Source of the DNA: Agarivorans gilvus | GTDB taxonomy: Bacteria > Pseudomonadota > Gammaproteobacteria > Enterobacterales > Celerinatantimonadaceae | Length of the DNA stretch: 64,000 bases | Direction of reading: 5' to 3' | Assembly: GCF_001420915.1 (NCBI RefSeq) | Contig: NZ_CP013021.1 | Span: 506,001 to 570,000 of the forward strand | Part shown: positions 1 through 8,414 of the stretch, piece after piece | How positions within the stretch are numbered: position 1 is the stretch's first letter | How the letters are laid out: the number at the start of each line of letters is the position of its first letter | Position numbers and translations under genes: made by a program | Notes under the pieces: model-generated | Seen by the model: only the letters and a program-made list of their open reading frames with translations | What the model was told of the DNA's origin: nothing | Databases searched by the model: none

Positions 1-2
1 AA

Positions 3-275
3 AACGCGGTAATTGCTTACGAGCCAGTTTGGGCTATCGGTACTGGTAAATCAGCGACTTCTGAGCAAGCTCAAGCAGTTCACGCTCACATTCGTGGTTG
101 GTTAGCTTCACAAAACGCTAGCGTTGCTGAAAAAGTTCAAATTCTTTACGGTGGCAGTGTTAAAGCCGCTACAGCTAAAGAATTGTTCTCTCAAGCTGAC
201 ATCGATGGTGCCCTAGTAGGCGGCGCATCTTTACTAGCTGACGAGTTTGGCGCGATCATCGCCGCTGCAAACTAA
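3..275 (+). CDS. tpiA: Triosephosphate isomerase, C-terminal part (5' end outside window)
   Basis: This is the last 90 codons of TpiA, which interconverts glyceraldehyde-3-phosphate and dihydroxyacetone phosphate in cytoplasmic glycolysis. The first codons read YEPVWAIGTGK, the active-site glutamate strand and phosphate loop of the TIM barrel, followed by the conserved ILYGGSVK loop and the terminal GALVGGASL phosphate-binding segment. The reading frame is open from the window edge and stops at a TAA. The gene converges on uvrB, and a shared hairpin terminator follows directly. The start lies upstream of the window. Identification is secure. Confidence 0.97.
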   Translation, partial: NAVIAYEPVWAIGTGKSATSEQAQAVHAHIRGWLASQNASVAEKVQILYGGSVKAATAKELFSQADIDGALVGGASLLADEFGAIIAAAN

Positions 276-295
276 GACGGTTTAAAATAATCAAG

Positions 296-322
296 AGCCG
301 CTGATATCAGCGGCTTTTTTTT
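296..322. terminator. Bidirectional rho-independent terminator between tpiA and uvrB
   Basis: A perfect 20-base palindrome, AGCCGCTGATATCAGCGGCT, is followed by a run of eight T on the plus strand. It lies 20 bases after the tpiA stop and overlaps the uvrB stop codon, so it can serve the plus-strand gene and possibly slow transcription from the opposite gene. Confidence 0.85.
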
Positions 323-2312
323 AACTCAATTTCACCAATTGCTGCTGCATTTTAGCGATTTCATCACGTACCGCAGCCGCTTGTTCAAACTCCAACTCCT
401 TGGCGTGATTAATCATCTGTTTTTCTAGTTGAGCAATACTCTTCAATAAAGAATCTGCCGACAACGCTGCGTATTTCGCTTTACCTTCAGCCGCGGTAGC
501 TAGTTTGGTTTTACCAAAGTTACTAATATCGGCCACTTTCTTGTTGAGTTTCTGCGGCACAATACCGTGCTCGGTATTAAAGGCCTGCTGAATGTCACGG
601 CGGCGATTGTTTTCGCCAATCGCCCTCTCCATAGAGCCAGTTATCTTGTCTGCATAAAGAATAGCTTTACCTTGCGGGTGACGAGCGGCACGACCAATGG
701 TTTGAATTAACGAGCGCTCCGAGCGCAAAAAGCCTTCTTTGTCTGCATCTAAAATTGCCACCAAAGACACCTCGGGCATGTCTAGGCCTTCGCGCAATAA
801 GTTAATACCTACCAGTACATCAAACACCCCCATGCGTAGATCACGGATGATCTCTACCCTTTCAACGGTATCGATATCTGAGTGTAAATAACGCACTTTG
901 ACTTGGTGTTCTGTGAGGTACTCACTAAGATCTTCAGCCATGCGCTTAGTTAAGGTCGTCACTAATACCCGCTCATCTATCGCCGTGCGTAAGCGGATTT
1001 CTGAGAGCAAATCATCAACCTGAGTATTCACTGGCCGCACTTCAATCTCTGGGTCCAATAAGCCGGTTGGCCTTACTACCTGCTCAACAAACTCTTGATT
1101 GGTTTTATCCAACTCGTATTGGCTTGGCGTTGCCGACACAAAGATGGTTTGCGGGGCTATTTGTTCAAACTCTTCAAATTTTAGAGGGCGATTATCCAAG
1201 GCTGAAGGCAAACGGAAACCATAGTTAACCAGGTTTTCTTTACGCGAGCGGTCGCCTTTATACATGGCACCAATTTGCGGCACGGTGACGTGGGATTCGT
1301 CGATAATCAATAATCCATCGGCGGGTAAATAGTCGAGCAAGGTTGGTGGTGGCTCGCCAGGGGCGCGATTGGACAGATAACGAGAGTAGTTTTCAATGCC
1401 TGAGCAATAACCCAGTTCATTCATCATTTCGATATCAAACAGGGTACGCTGAGAGATACGCTGCTCTTCAATCAGCTTATTGGCGTCTAGCAATTGTTTC
1501 TTACGCTCGTTTAACTCCTCTTTAATTGCATTAATCGCGTTCAAAATGGTCTCTCGCGGCGTGACGTAGTGAGTCTTAGGGAAGATAGTCACACGGGCCA
1601 TTACTTCTTCCTCTGCGCCCGTTAGCGGGTCAAAGCTACTTAAACGCTCTACCTCGCCATCGAATAATTCGATGCGAATGGCGTTTTTGTCTGATTCGGC
1701 AGGATAAACATCAATTACGTCGCCTCGTACGCGAAAGGTAGAACGCTGAAAAGCGGCGTCATTACGTGAATATTGCAGCTCAGCTAAACGCCGTAAAATA
1801 GCACGCTGATCGATAAGGTCACCCACACTCAAGTGCAACATCATCTGCAAATAAGATTGCGGGTCCCCCAAACCATAAATCGCCGACACCGAAGCAACGA
1901 GTACCACATCACGGCGTTCTAATAAGGCTTTCGTGGCAGATAGACGCATTTGCTCGATATGAGAATTCACCGATGCATCTTTTTCAATAAAGGTGTCGGT
2001 GGTGGGTACATAAGCCTCTGGCTGGTAGTAATCGTAATAAGAAACGAAAAATTCCACCGCATTATTAGGGAAAAACTCTTTCATCTCACTATAGAGCTGG
2101 GCTGCTAAGGTTTTATTGGGCGCGAGAACGATGGTTGGACGGTTTAATTCGGCAATCACATTAGCTACCGTGAAGGTTTTTCCTGAGCCGGTGACACCTA
2201 ATAAGGTTTGGTGAGCGAGCCCATCTTCAAGGCCTTCAATCAACGCTTTTATGGCAGTGGGTTGATCCCCTGCTGGTCGATAATCTGAGACTAAATCGAA
2301 AGATTTTTTCAT
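321..2312 (-). CDS. uvrB: UvrABC excinuclease subunit B
   Basis: UvrB is the damage-verification helicase of nucleotide excision repair; it receives DNA from UvrA and recruits UvrC. The 663-residue protein has the family's usual length (about 670). Visible landmarks are the Walker A motif GVTGSGKT at 39-46, the damage-probing beta-hairpin segment YYDYYQPEAYVP starting near 92, a DESH helicase motif II near 338, the HSDIDTVERVEIIRDLR and GINLLREGLD helicase motifs, QTIGRAARH near 540, and the C-terminal UVR coiled coil near 622-657 that binds UvrC. It is monocistronic. I saw no convincing LexA box in the 680 bases upstream, although uvrB is SOS-controlled in E. coli; DnaA-like boxes lie there instead. 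Confidence 0.98.
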   Translation of the reverse strand: MKKSFDLVSDYRPAGDQPTAIKALIEGLEDGLAHQTLLGVTGSGKTFTVANVIAELNRPTIVLAPNKTLAAQLYSEMKEFFPNNAVEFFVSYYDYYQPEAYVPTTDTFIEKDASVNSHIEQMRLSATKALLERRDVVLVASVSAIYGLGDPQSYLQMMLHLSVGDLIDQRAILRRLAELQYSRNDAAFQRSTFRVRGDVIDVYPAESDKNAIRIELFDGEVERLSSFDPLTGAEEEVMARVTIFPKTHYVTPRETILNAINAIKEELNERKKQLLDANKLIEEQRISQRTLFDIEMMNELGYCSGIENYSRYLSNRAPGEPPPTLLDYLPADGLLIIDESHVTVPQIGAMYKGDRSRKENLVNYGFRLPSALDNRPLKFEEFEQIAPQTIFVSATPSQYELDKTNQEFVEQVVRPTGLLDPEIEVRPVNTQVDDLLSEIRLRTAIDERVLVTTLTKRMAEDLSEYLTEHQVKVRYLHSDIDTVERVEIIRDLRMGVFDVLVGINLLREGLDMPEVSLVAILDADKEGFLRSERSLIQTIGRAARHPQGKAILYADKITGSMERAIGENNRRRDIQQAFNTEHGIVPQKLNKKVADISNFGKTKLATAAEGKAKYAALSADSLLKSIAQLEKQMINHAKELEFEQAAAVRDEIAKMQQQLVKLS

Positions 2313-2935
2313 TTGTTGTTTCCAGTTAAAGACAACGAAACGGCGCAGCCATTTTACGCGAATCTGCTAAAGATTAAATAAAGCTGAGATAGCAATTATT
2401 AGGCAAATTTAACGCTCTTAGCAGAGAATATCGCGATAAAAATTTAATTAGAATATTACCCTTAAATGTGGATAGAAACCTGCCTGTAACAAAAAGTAAT
2501 GCACACCAAGTTTGCATAAAATACAAGAGTTTTTTTTAGCACGCCTATAATTTGAGCTTTTATACTAACTAATTTATAAGTTGTTGAATTCATTACAGTT
2601 GCTTGAAAATCAGACGCAGATCATATTTCGCTGTAAGTCGCGTAATCAGTGGCCTAGAGCAAACTGATAGCTTTTAATTCACACACTTATCCACAATTTC
2701 GGTGGATAACTCGCTCTAGCTCGCATTAACAAAGGCTTTTGTTAATTGTGCATAAATATTAGGCGATCTAGTTTTGCTAGGTTCTTGTAATTTTTCACCA
2801 TCCATACACGCCTTTTAGCAAGCGACCAGATAGTGTTTTTTTAGACCAAGCGTACAAGATTCGATCACATCCATGGTGCAACTGGATGTAAGTTGAGCAA
2901 ACAAACACAATTTATCAATTTTGATGTAGAATTAG
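2313..2935. other. Gene-free uvrB/tRNA-Asn intergenic region with DnaA-box cluster
   Basis: About 620 bases without a plausible gene, AT-rich, upstream of uvrB (minus strand) and of the tRNA-Asn promoter (plus strand). It holds two perfect matches to the DnaA box TTATNCACA: TTATCCACA at 2687-2695 on the plus strand and TTATGCACA at 2747-2755 on the minus strand. Three one-mismatch copies lie at 2467-2475 (minus, CTATCCACA), 2497-2505 (plus, TAATGCACA) and 2701-2709 (minus, TTATCCACC). The 2687 and 2701 boxes form an inverted pair. No open frame resembling a gene was seen. Confidence 0.55.
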
Positions 2936-2964
2936 TTGACACTTATAGGGGCAATTATTACTAT
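2936..2964 (+). promoter_or_regulatory. Sigma-70 promoter of the tRNA-Asn array, stringent type
   Basis: TTGACA at 2936-2941 and TACTAT at 2959-2964 are separated by 17 bases. They are followed at once by GCGCCCCGC, a GC-rich discriminator like those of stringently controlled stable-RNA promoters. The first tRNA begins 26 bases after the -10 element. The fMet array at 41.4 kb has the same -10 sequence and nearly the same discriminator. Confidence 0.8.
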
Positions 2965-2989
2965 GCGCCCCGCACTTAAGCAAAGCGAT

Positions 2990-3066
2990 TCCCCAGTAGC
3001 TCAGTTGGTTAGAGCGGTGGACTGTTAATCCATGTGTCGTTGGTTCAACTCCAACCTGGGGAGCCA
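2990..3066 (+). tRNA. tRNA-Asn(GTT), copy 1 (77 nt)
   Basis: The acceptor stem TCCCCAG pairs with CTGGGGA, followed by a G discriminator and encoded CCA. The D loop reads AGTTGGTTAGA, the anticodon loop CTGTTAA carries GTT, and the T arm reads GTTGG-TTCAACT-CCAAC. This is the 77-nt isodecoder also found in copies 4 and 5. Confidence 0.97.
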
Positions 3067-3093
3067 CTCTCTTCGCTTAGGTATAATCAAGAT

Positions 3094-3169
3094 TCCCCAA
3101 TAGCTCAGTTGGTAGAGCGGTGGACTGTTAATCCATGTGTCGTTGGTTCAAGCCCAACTTGGGGAGCCA
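3094..3169 (+). tRNA. tRNA-Asn(GTT), copy 2 (76 nt isodecoder)
   Basis: Same anticodon arm as copy 1, but the acceptor stem is TCCCCAA/TTGGGGA, the D loop lacks one T (TTGGTAGAG), and the T loop is TTCAAGC. Stem changes are compensated, so it should be functional. CCA is encoded. Confidence 0.97.
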
Positions 3170-3203
3170 ATCTTGATTTAAAATAGGTGAAATATTATAT
3201 GAT

Positions 3204-3279
3204 TCCCCAATAGCTCAGTTGGTAGAGCGGTGGACTGTTAATCCATGTGTCGTTGGTTCAAGCCCAACTTGGGGAGCCA
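3204..3279 (+). tRNA. tRNA-Asn(GTT), copy 3 (76 nt isodecoder)
   Basis: Identical in sequence to copy 2, including the compensated acceptor stem and the one-base-shorter D loop. CCA is encoded. Confidence 0.97.
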
Positions 3280-3304
3280 ATCATATAAAAAATAATCTTA
3301 CGAT

Positions 3305-3381
3305 TCCCCAGTAGCTCAGTTGGTTAGAGCGGTGGACTGTTAATCCATGTGTCGTTGGTTCAACTCCAACCTGGGGAGCCA
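3305..3381 (+). tRNA. tRNA-Asn(GTT), copy 4 (77 nt)
   Basis: Identical in sequence to copy 1. Anticodon GTT, encoded CCA, 25-base spacer from copy 3. Confidence 0.97.
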
Positions 3382-3413
3382 CTCAATTATCGTAAGCCGC
3401 CTATTACTCCCCT

Positions 3414-3490
3414 TCCCCAGTAGCTCAGTTGGTTAGAGCGGTGGACTGTTAATCCATGTGTCGTTGGTTCAACTCCAACCTGGGGAGCCA
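3414..3490 (+). tRNA. tRNA-Asn(GTT), copy 5 (77 nt)
   Basis: Identical in sequence to copies 1 and 4. It is the last gene of the array; no clear rho-independent terminator was seen in the 140 bases before the next gene. Confidence 0.97.
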
Positions 3491-3632
3491 TTTTCGCTAT
3501 TTCCCCTCATTTCGTACCAGCTTTAATGCATTTCCCGACACATTTATATTATTAATCCTAAGCATCTGATAGATAAGTCTATTGTTTGCATGTATTATTA
3601 AATTGAGTGTTTATTTTATAGACAGGAAAAAT

Positions 3633-5477
3633 ATGAAAGGGCTTCGAACATTTTTTGTCGCAAATGCTTTTTTATTTATCATGTTATGGCTGGCTGTAGT
3701 GGCGGTTCATCTGCAACTATTTAAAGCCGACCTCGCTAGGGAAGATCAGCAAATAACAGAGCTACTCTCTTTGCAATTAACCGACCCTAGCCAGTTAACC
3801 ACAGACAGCTTACGATTATTACGCGACCAACATAACCTTACTTTTATTTCTACCCAATTGGCTGTAGACAATACCCTCGCGTTAGCTGGCGCCTCGCAAC
3901 ATTGGTTACTAGAGTTGGTCGAACCCAGTAAAACACGCATGAAAACCATAGCTGTGGGTAAATATCGGGTTAACTTTAAACCGTCTTTCGAATTTGTTAG
4001 CGATAGCTATTTAAGGCTTTATTTAAGCATCGCTGCCCTTTGTATATTGGGTTATCTATTAACCAGTTTGTTGTTTGTTCGCTCCGTATCCTCTATTAAA
4101 TCTAAACTGAAAAAATTAGTGAATGCCGACCGCTTAACCGACGATACCCCAGTATTGGGTAATGTTGGCGAGTTAATTAAAGAACAGAAACTTAAATTTA
4201 CTCAGCAAATCCGTCAGCAAAAACATGCTATTCAACAACTGGAACAACAAGTCGCACTCGATCCTCTCACCGGGCAATTAAACCGCCATTCGTTTCGCCA
4301 AGATATGCAAAAAATGCTCAGTATGCAACCAAATAACACGGTGTTGTTTTTGGTTCGGGCTTCTCAGCTACAAGACATTAATAAGGCGCGCGGCCATCAA
4401 GCCGGTGATGACTACATCAAAGACATATCTAAAATCGTAGACAGTAGCCGTAAAGACTACGTGAACAGCCAGTTGTATCGCTTACTGGGAGCCGAGTTTG
4501 CGTTAATCATTCCCAAATTTGCGGCTAGCCGAGTCAGCCATATCGCCCAGGATCTACGCGCCGCCCTGACCGAATACAGTAATGCTAAACATTTACAAAG
4601 TGCAGCCTATGTTGGGGTCACCGAGCTTAAAAAAGACGACACGATAGAGCGCGTCATTTCTCGCGCTGATGCGGCATTAGCAATAGCACAAAGCTTGTCA
4701 CCTAATGCTTGGGAAGTGGTATTAGACGATGATGAAAATTTAGAGAGCAGTGACTTACAATGGCAACAAACAATTGATTACTTGATTGCCAAAAGCAACT
4801 TCAAGATTGCCTCTCAAGCGATTCAGTCGATGCATCGAACCATGCCGGCCTATCATGAAGTGTTTATTCGCTTTATTTCCGACCAACAGCAACAATTGCC
4901 TACCGAAACCACCCTATCGATGGCACAGCGCTTAGGTAAAATTGAGCAATTAGAAAAAGCTACCATCGCTTATGTTCTAAAAACCATATCCGATCAAAAC
5001 GCAGATTATCGTTGGGGGATAAATCTTAGTAAGTTGATTCTAACAGATCCTGACTTCTGCGCTTGGCTTACTCAACACTTACAACGTTATCCTAATCTTA
5101 AGTCCCGTGTGGTATTTGAATTAGAAGAAGAAACACTAGACGCGCACATTAGTAATGCCAAAAAGCTGTTTGAAGTATTACGCCGCAATAGCTGCCATAC
5201 TGCCATCGCCGACTTTGGCAATGGCATTGGTTCGTTCAAACTGTTTAAAGAGCTAAAACCTAACTACGTAAAAATCAGTAGCGACTTAGTACAGCAGCTC
5301 GAGGCGGACAAAGCTAACCAGCAATTCGTGAGCATGTTGGTAGAGGTATCACATCGTTTGGGATGTCAGGTGGTAGCCCAAGGCGTTGAAACCTTAGAGC
5401 AAAAGCAATTGCTTGAATCAATGTACGTAGACAGTATGCAGGGCTACTTAATTAGTCGCCCCAAATTGATTTCTTAA
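3633..5477 (+). CDS. csrD: CsrD/MshH-like protein with degenerate GGDEF and EAL domains
   Basis: Inner-membrane protein of 614 residues resembling CsrD (YhdA/MshH), which in E. coli promotes RNase E decay of the CsrB/C small RNAs instead of handling cyclic-di-GMP. Two membrane segments (about 5-27 and 127-150) enclose a small periplasmic region. A GGDEF-type domain begins at DPLTGQLNRHSF near 210, but its active-site loop reads LGAEF near 285. The C-terminal EAL-type domain starts EVFIR near 408, where EAL is expected, and keeps QGVETLEQ near 582. Loss of both signatures argues against cyclase or phosphodiesterase activity. An in-frame start exists 17 codons earlier, but this ATG has an AGG Shine-Dalgarno and begins directly with the membrane segment. 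Specific assignment as CsrD is inferred from the degenerate architecture. Confidence 0.75.
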   Translation: MKGLRTFFVANAFLFIMLWLAVVAVHLQLFKADLAREDQQITELLSLQLTDPSQLTTDSLRLLRDQHNLTFISTQLAVDNTLALAGASQHWLLELVEPSKTRMKTIAVGKYRVNFKPSFEFVSDSYLRLYLSIAALCILGYLLTSLLFVRSVSSIKSKLKKLVNADRLTDDTPVLGNVGELIKEQKLKFTQQIRQQKHAIQQLEQQVALDPLTGQLNRHSFRQDMQKMLSMQPNNTVLFLVRASQLQDINKARGHQAGDDYIKDISKIVDSSRKDYVNSQLYRLLGAEFALIIPKFAASRVSHIAQDLRAALTEYSNAKHLQSAAYVGVTELKKDDTIERVISRADAALAIAQSLSPNAWEVVLDDDENLESSDLQWQQTIDYLIAKSNFKIASQAIQSMHRTMPAYHEVFIRFISDQQQQLPTETTLSMAQRLGKIEQLEKATIAYVLKTISDQNADYRWGINLSKLILTDPDFCAWLTQHLQRYPNLKSRVVFELEEETLDAHISNAKKLFEVLRRNSCHTAIADFGNGIGSFKLFKELKPNYVKISSDLVQQLEADKANQQFVSMLVEVSHRLGCQVVAQGVETLEQKQLLESMYVDSMQGYLISRPKLIS

Positions 5478-5948
5478 TTAACGCAGCGGTTGTTGGTGAA
5501 TCACTTGATTACTACTGCCCCGCCACACTAACTTAGCGTCGGCTAAATCTTTTTCAAACTTGCCATCAATCAGTGTATCTACCATTTTAACAATGGTTTG
5601 TTGCTGTGTATTTAGCTCATCTAAACGATAGCCGGTCCACATCCAAATATCTTTTCCCGGACATTCTTCGCGAACTCGCCGCACCAGCGCTTCAATGCTA
5701 TCGAGATTTTTCGGATATAGCGGGTCACCACCACTTAAGCTTAAACCGCGACGTCTAATACGGCTATCATTTAAGTCATCGATAATCTTTTGCTCTAATT
5801 CGGGGCTAAAGTAGTGCCCAGCATCACAAGACCAAGATTTTTGGTTATAACAGCCTCGGCAATGATGCTCGCAACCAGCCACGAACAAGGTACAACGCGT
5901 ACCTTGTCCGTTTACCACATCAATAGAATGATAACTGAGATAGTTCAT
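5478..5948 (-). CDS. nrdG: Anaerobic ribonucleotide reductase activase (radical SAM)
   Basis: NrdG uses a 4Fe-4S cluster and S-adenosylmethionine to generate the glycyl radical of NrdD. The 156-residue protein has the radical-SAM cysteine motif CEHHCRGC (CxxxCxxC) near 26-33 and a glycine-rich SGGDPLYP SAM-binding segment near 95. It starts inside the nrdD stop codon (TAATG, one shared base), so the two are translationally coupled and form one operon. It ends directly against the stop codon of the convergent CsrD-like gene. Confidence 0.97.
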   Translation of the reverse strand: MNYLSYHSIDVVNGQGTRCTLFVAGCEHHCRGCYNQKSWSCDAGHYFSPELEQKIIDDLNDSRIRRRGLSLSGGDPLYPKNLDSIEALVRRVREECPGKDIWMWTGYRLDELNTQQQTIVKMVDTLIDGKFEKDLADAKLVWRGSSNQVIHQQPLR

Positions 5949-8068
5949 TAAAGATGTTTTACTCGACGTTTAACTTCTTCTTGTTTGCCGTAGTTAAACG
6001 GGCGAGCATCAGGGCTACCCAAATAGCCACACACTCGGCGGGTAACTGATACCTTGCTAGATTCTGAGTTGCCACACGATGGGCACTCAAAGCCTTTGCT
6101 AGTGCAGTTAAATTCACCGGTAAAACCGCATTCATAACACTCATCAATGGGCGTATTGGTACCGTAGTAAGGTACGCGGCTGTAGCTGTAATCCCACACG
6201 TCTTCTAAGGCGTCGGTATTATGTTGTAGGTTGGGATATTCACCGTAACAAATAAAGCCACCACTACTAACCGCTGGGTACGGTTGCTCAAAGTCGATTT
6301 TATCGAAGGGGTTTACCTTCTTCTCAACGTCCAAGTGGAAGCTGTTAGTGTAGTAACCCTTATCGGTAACACCTTCAATTACGCCAAACTTTTTAGCATC
6401 AAGACGACAGAAACGATCGCATAAGTTTTCGCTCGGCGTGCTATACAAACTAAAGGCATAACCGCTTTCTTTTTCCCAACGTAAAGTGGCTTGTTTTAGA
6501 GCGGTAACAATACCAATGGCTTTTTGTTGAAGCTGCTTGTTATCGTATACGTGCTCATCGTTGCCATACAGCGCATTAACCGTTTCGTGCAAGCCGATGT
6601 AACCCAGAGAAATAGACGCTCTACCGTTTTCAAAAATAGTGGACACATCATCTTCAGCGTCCAGCCTTACACCACAAGCGCCTTCCATATAAAGGATCGG
6701 AGCCACTTTAGCCTTAACCCCTTTAAGGCGAGAAATACGGCTATCTAAACCAAGCTTAGCCACACTCAAACGCTGGTCCAGTAGTTCAAAGAAACGCTGC
6801 TCGTCGCCTTTGGCTTCTATCGCAATGCGTGGCAGGTTAATGCTCACCACACCCAAGTTATTGCGACCATCGTGGATCTCTTTGCCCTCTTCTTCATACT
6901 GACCGAGGAAGCTACGGCAACCCATTGGGGTTTTAAATGAACCAGTGACTTCAACCACTTTGTCGTAATTTAAAATATCTGGATACATGCGCTTAGACGC
7001 ACATTCTAAGGCCAGCTGCTTAATATCGTAGCTAGGATCGCCTTTTTTATGGTTTAAACCATCTTTAATGGCGAAGACCAACTTAGGGAATACCGCTGTT
7101 TTGGCATTTTTACCTAAACCGGCAATCCGATTTTCTAAAATAGAGCGTTGAATTAAACGTGAGGCCCAGCAAGAACCTAAGCCAAAACCAAAGGTAACAA
7201 ATGGCGTCTGGCCGTTAGCTGTGTGTAAGGTATTTACCTCATACTCTAATGATTGGAAGGCATCATGACATTCTTTTTCTGTTTGAGCCTTAGCGTAAGC
7301 TTCGGCATCGGCGATATTCCAACGCTCGGCAATTGCTAAGTGCTTGTCGTAACTCTTTTGCACATAAGGCGCGAGAATTTCATCAATTCTATTAATGGTA
7401 GTACCGCCGTAAATATGGCTAGCTACCTGGGCAATAATCTGGGCAGTTACCGCAGTAGCGGTAGAAATAGACTTAGGCGTTTCGATTTCGGCATTACCCA
7501 TTTTAAATCCACCGGTCAACATGCCTTCTAAATCGATTAGCATACAGTTGAACATCGGGAAAAACGGCGCGTAGTCTAAGTCGTGGAAGTGGATCTCACC
7601 GGCTTCGTGGGCTTGCACTACATCACGTGGCAATAAATGGGTTTTGGCGTAGTGTTTAGCCACAATACCGGCTAATAAATCACGTTGAGTAGGGATCACC
7701 TTGCTGTCTTTATTCGCGTTTTCGTTGAGCAAAGCGGCGTTGCTTTGCTCAACCAAACCACGAATTTCAGCATTCAATACGCTGCGCTTATCGCGCGCAA
7801 CATCACGATCATGACGATATTCGATATAAGCACGAGCCAGTGTTTTATTATCGCTTTCCATCAAATGGTTTTCTACTGAGGCTTGAATATCATTAATATC
7901 CACCTCAGGAAAGTTCACAAACTGCTCGGTCACTTGCTGAGCAATTTGTAATGCAACTAAGTTATCCTTAACTCCTAGGGCTTCAGCTGCTTTTAACACT
8001 GCATCGACAATCCGTTTAGCGTCGTAAGGTACACGGCTTCCGTCTCGTTTTATCACGACTGTTTTCAC
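5948..8068 (-). CDS. nrdD: Anaerobic ribonucleoside-triphosphate reductase
   Basis: NrdD is the class III ribonucleotide reductase that makes dNTPs without oxygen. It has 706 residues. The N-terminal ATP-cone begins VIKRDGSRVPYDAKRIVDAV. The C-terminal zinc site is CYECGF followed by CPSCG (about 642-665). The glycyl-radical loop reads RRVCGYLGSPDARPFN, with the radical glycine near 680. It is the first gene of the nrdDG operon. The upstream region has two NrdR-like boxes one 32-base step apart and a near-consensus FNR site, fitting repression by NrdR and anaerobic activation. Confidence 0.98.
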   Translation of the reverse strand: MKTVVIKRDGSRVPYDAKRIVDAVLKAAEALGVKDNLVALQIAQQVTEQFVNFPEVDINDIQASVENHLMESDNKTLARAYIEYRHDRDVARDKRSVLNAEIRGLVEQSNAALLNENANKDSKVIPTQRDLLAGIVAKHYAKTHLLPRDVVQAHEAGEIHFHDLDYAPFFPMFNCMLIDLEGMLTGGFKMGNAEIETPKSISTATAVTAQIIAQVASHIYGGTTINRIDEILAPYVQKSYDKHLAIAERWNIADAEAYAKAQTEKECHDAFQSLEYEVNTLHTANGQTPFVTFGFGLGSCWASRLIQRSILENRIAGLGKNAKTAVFPKLVFAIKDGLNHKKGDPSYDIKQLALECASKRMYPDILNYDKVVEVTGSFKTPMGCRSFLGQYEEEGKEIHDGRNNLGVVSINLPRIAIEAKGDEQRFFELLDQRLSVAKLGLDSRISRLKGVKAKVAPILYMEGACGVRLDAEDDVSTIFENGRASISLGYIGLHETVNALYGNDEHVYDNKQLQQKAIGIVTALKQATLRWEKESGYAFSLYSTPSENLCDRFCRLDAKKFGVIEGVTDKGYYTNSFHLDVEKKVNPFDKIDFEQPYPAVSSGGFICYGEYPNLQHNTDALEDVWDYSYSRVPYYGTNTPIDECYECGFTGEFNCTSKGFECPSCGNSESSKVSVTRRVCGYLGSPDARPFNYGKQEEVKRRVKHL

Positions 8069-8175
8069 GATTTACGCTCCAATATTTTCTCACTGATTCA
8101 ATAAAAAACTTGCAAACCACGCCGCACAAGGCTTCGCAGCCAATGCTAAGTAAAAAAAGCACTGAATGTGATGGT

Positions 8176-8223
8176 TAACCATATGTAGTGGTAGTAAATT
8201 GTAGTATCCACTAGATGTAGTAG
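8176..8223. promoter_or_regulatory. Tandem NrdR-box-like sites upstream of nrdD
   Basis: Two 16-base imperfect copies of the NrdR box (consensus ACACWATATATWGTGT) lie at 8176-8191 (TAACCATATGTAGTGG) and 8208-8223 (CCACTAGATGTAGTAG). Each matches about 11 of 16 positions. Their starts are 32 bases apart, about three helical turns, the spacing reported for paired NrdR boxes. They are 108-155 bases before the nrdD start. Site identity is inferred from motif and spacing. Confidence 0.6.
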
Positions 8224-8254
8224 TCGAGAGATTTTGTTTTTAAAGTTATTACCA

Positions 8255-8268
8255 ATGATCAAGATCAA
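8255..8268. promoter_or_regulatory. FNR/EtrA-type site between nrdD and rnfA
   Basis: ATGATCAAGATCAA matches the FNR consensus TTGATNNNNATCAA at 9 of 10 defined positions. It lies between divergent nrdD (start 187 bases away) and rnfA (start 147 bases away), so it could control either or both. Anaerobic activation of nrdDG by FNR is known in E. coli; a role for the rnf operon here is inference. Confidence 0.7.
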
Positions 8269-8414
8269 CCGAAGCGTAAAAAGTAAATTTGATCGACCAA
8301 AAATGCTCCATAAATCACAGCAAAAAATTGCTTGCTTTTCCACATACAACTCACGGTTGTTATAGCGCCCACAAACGAGGATAATAGCGCTTTGTTTCGC
8401 TGCGTCTTAATTCA

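Noticed and set aside
2313..2700. SOS (LexA) box upstream of uvrB
   Set aside because: No CTGTN8ACAG-like sequence was found; the nearest CTG/CAG pairs have wrong spacing.
2941..3500. Spaced repeats that could be taken for a CRISPR array
   Set aside because: The repeats are complete tRNA-Asn genes with anticodon and CCA.
8146..8349. 67-codon open frame on the minus strand upstream of nrdD
   Set aside because: It covers the NrdR and FNR sites, has no ribosome site and no protein-like features; it is chance.
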